Below, piece after piece: positions 6,869-7,505 of a DNA stretch of 7,505 bases. The first letter of the stretch is position 1, and every line of letters starts with the position of its first letter. Made by a program: the position numbers and the translations under genes. The DNA is from Bacillota bacterium (lineage in GTDB: Bacteria > Bacillota > Bacilli > Alicyclobacillales > SLC66): positions 1 to 7,505 of the forward strand of contig JAJZCJ010000160.1 of the NCBI GenBank assembly GCA_021846145.1, written 5' to 3'. A model generated the notes under the pieces. The model was not told where the DNA came from and did no database searches. It saw only the letters and a program-made list of their open reading frames with translations.

Positions 6869-6913
6869 TTGTCCAAATTAAATTTCCCGACAATATCTCT
6901 TGCAATAAGACAA
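6869..6913. promoter_or_regulatory. Cluster of Spo0A-box-like motifs upstream of spoIIE
   Basis: The 0A box consensus is TTGTCGAA. TTGTCCAA is on the plus strand at 6869..6876 (7 of 8), TTGTCGGG on the minus strand at 6886..6893 (6 of 8), and a weaker TTGTCTTA on the minus strand at 6906..6913. Their five-base cores start at 6869, 6889 and 6909, exactly 20 bases apart. They lie about 50-93 bases upstream of the predicted spoIIE transcription start and next to the candidate promoter of the divergent deaminase gene. Spo0A binding is an inference. Confidence 0.45.
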
Positions 6914-6929
6914 GCAAAAAGTTGATAAT
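6900..6929 (+). promoter_or_regulatory. Candidate promoter of the dCMP deaminase gene
   Basis: TTGCAA (6900..6905, 4 of 6) and GATAAT (6924..6929, 5 of 6) with an 18-base spacer. The start of transcription would be near 6936, leaving a short leader that still holds the ribosome binding site. Moderate match only. Confidence 0.4.
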
Positions 6930-6952
6930 GTTCACAAAAAAAGGCGGTTCAC

Positions 6953-7384
6953 ATGCGTAAACCCTGGGATCACTACTTTATGGATATGGCGAAAATTGTA
7001 GCTACACGCGCCACTTGCAATCGTTTACGCGTAGGCGCAATGATAGTCCGCGACAAAAGAACCATCGCTTCTGGATATAACGGTAGCGTGTCAGGAGATG
7101 TTCACTGCATTGATGTGGGGTGTAAGGTGATCGATGGACACTGTACGCGCACAATTCACGCAGAGAGCAATGCCATTTTACAATGCGCTAAATTTGGTGT
7201 GAGTACCGACGGAGCTGACCTGTATGTCACTCACTTCCCTTGTTTAAATTGCAGTAAACAAATCATCCAAGCGGGAATTAGAAAGGTAATTTATGAAGAG
7301 GAGTATCGAATGGACCCATATGCACTGGAACTTTTTTCACAGGCTGGCGTCCATGTGATGAAGTTGGAGCAATTTGCAGAGTAA
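6953..7384 (+). CDS. dCMP deaminase-family protein (ComEB-like)
   Basis: Zinc-dependent deaminase of the cytidine/deoxycytidylate deaminase superfamily, probably converting dCMP to dUMP for dTTP synthesis. The catalytic HAE motif is H69-A70-E71, with the zinc ligands completed by PCLNC (C97, C100). Flanking residues fit dCMP deaminase rather than free cytidine deaminase: CNRLRVGAMIV (22-32), GYNGS (41-45), HCIDVGC (51-57) and GHCTRTIHAESNAI (62-75). GYNG is the segment linked to dCTP/dTTP control in regulated family members. Extra conserved Cys and His residues (C22, C52, H94) might bind a second, structural zinc, as reported for the phage T4 type. At 143 residues it is shorter than B. subtilis ComEB (189). 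The ATG is preceded by AAGGCGG (6941..6947), 5 bases away. It is transcribed away from spoIIE and is not in a comE operon here. The exact substrate is inferred from the family. Confidence 0.9.
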   Translation: MRKPWDHYFMDMAKIVATRATCNRLRVGAMIVRDKRTIASGYNGSVSGDVHCIDVGCKVIDGHCTRTIHAESNAILQCAKFGVSTDGADLYVTHFPCLNCSKQIIQAGIRKVIYEEEYRMDPYALELFSQAGVHVMKLEQFAE

Positions 7385-7439
7385 GGAATATAGTGAAGTA
7401 AATACGTGTAAGTCATGCGGAAAAGGGGATGGCGAACGC

Positions 7440-7505
7440 ATGCCAACCTGGTTGAAAAACCAGCTCTTACGAGCGTTCCACGATGGCGATAAACACTCAG
7501 TTGTC
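7440..7505 (+). CDS. cmpA: Small protein resembling cortex morphogenetic protein CmpA (cut by window edge)
   Basis: An ATG at 7440 opens a frame of 22 codons that is still open at the window edge. The residues read MPTWLKNQLLRAF then HDGDKHSVV. This resembles my recollection of the start of CmpA, a protein of about 37 residues in Bacillus (MPxWLxxQxxxAF followed by a charged stretch). CmpA acts in the mother cell as a checkpoint on spore cortex assembly and is removed by ClpXP. An AAGGGGA (7423..7429) lies 10 bases upstream, a slightly long spacing. The gene follows the deaminase gene by 55 bases on the same strand with no terminator between them. The second half, which should hold an LNxCWxxYRKK-like tail if this is CmpA, is outside the window, so the name is tentative. 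Confidence 0.55.
   Translation, partial: MPTWLKNQLLRAFHDGDKHSVV

Noticed and set aside
6838..6960. Plus-strand open frame reaching into the deaminase start region (6694..6960)
   Set aside because: It is antisense to the spoIIE 5' end and its promoter, has no recognisable features, and crosses both candidate promoters.
7385..7439. SigE-type promoter for the CmpA-like gene (GAATATA at 7386..7392)
   Set aside because: The -35-like heptamer matches well but no CATACAAT-like -10 is found 14-15 bases downstream.
7448..7463. Perfect stem-loop CTGGTT-GAAA-AACCAG as a terminator of the deaminase gene
   Set aside because: It is not followed by a T run and it lies inside the small CmpA-like open frame, so it is more likely coding sequence.
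1..7505. Mobile element, defence system, CRISPR array or structural RNA
   Set aside because: Almost all bases are explained by known housekeeping and sporulation genes; no direct repeats, transposase, integrase, tRNA fold or riboswitch-like leader was seen.

Overview
The window looks like chromosomal DNA of a spore-forming, low-to-moderate GC Bacillota (Bacilli). It contains spoIIE, the start of what looks like the cortex gene cmpA, and the conserved chain spoIIE ... tilS-hpt-ftsH that sits near the origin in Bacillus relatives. A more precise placement (for example Alicyclobacillaceae) is only a guess from gene content. There are no rRNA or tRNA genes, CRISPR arrays, insertion sequences or phage genes.

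Minus strand, read from right to left: spoIIE (sporulation PP2C phosphatase, 4201..6717 with the preferred start), then a pair of membrane genes forming a two-part ThrE-type exporter (3394..4149 and 2928..3365), tilS (tRNA-Ile lysidine synthetase, 1538..2941), hpt (hypoxanthine phosphoribosyltransferase, 968..1519) and the first 296 codons of ftsH (1..888, running off the left edge). Spacing is tight: 51, 28, -14, 18 and 79 bases. This suggests one transcription unit from spoIIE through hpt, with ftsH having an additional promoter of its own. Plus strand, on the right: a dCMP deaminase-family gene (6953..7384) divergent from spoIIE, then a small open frame cut by the window edge (7440..7505) whose first residues resemble the spore cortex protein CmpA.

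The most informative non-coding region is 6718..6952, between spoIIE and the deaminase gene. It holds a candidate SigA promoter for spoIIE with an abnormal 21-base spacer, the arrangement known for the Spo0A-activated spoIIE promoter of Bacillus subtilis. Three TTGTC/GACAA cores resembling 0A boxes lie upstream of it at exact 20-base intervals. The promoter position implies that the longest spoIIE reading frame overstates the N-terminus, so the start was moved to a codon with a good Shine-Dalgarno sequence.

The exporter pair between spoIIE and tilS is the main departure from the B. subtilis layout, where yabS and yabT occupy that place. I see no evidence of a wholly new system. The items most worth a second look are the spoIIE control region, the exporter pair in a sporulation/housekeeping cluster, and the small CmpA-like gene at the edge.
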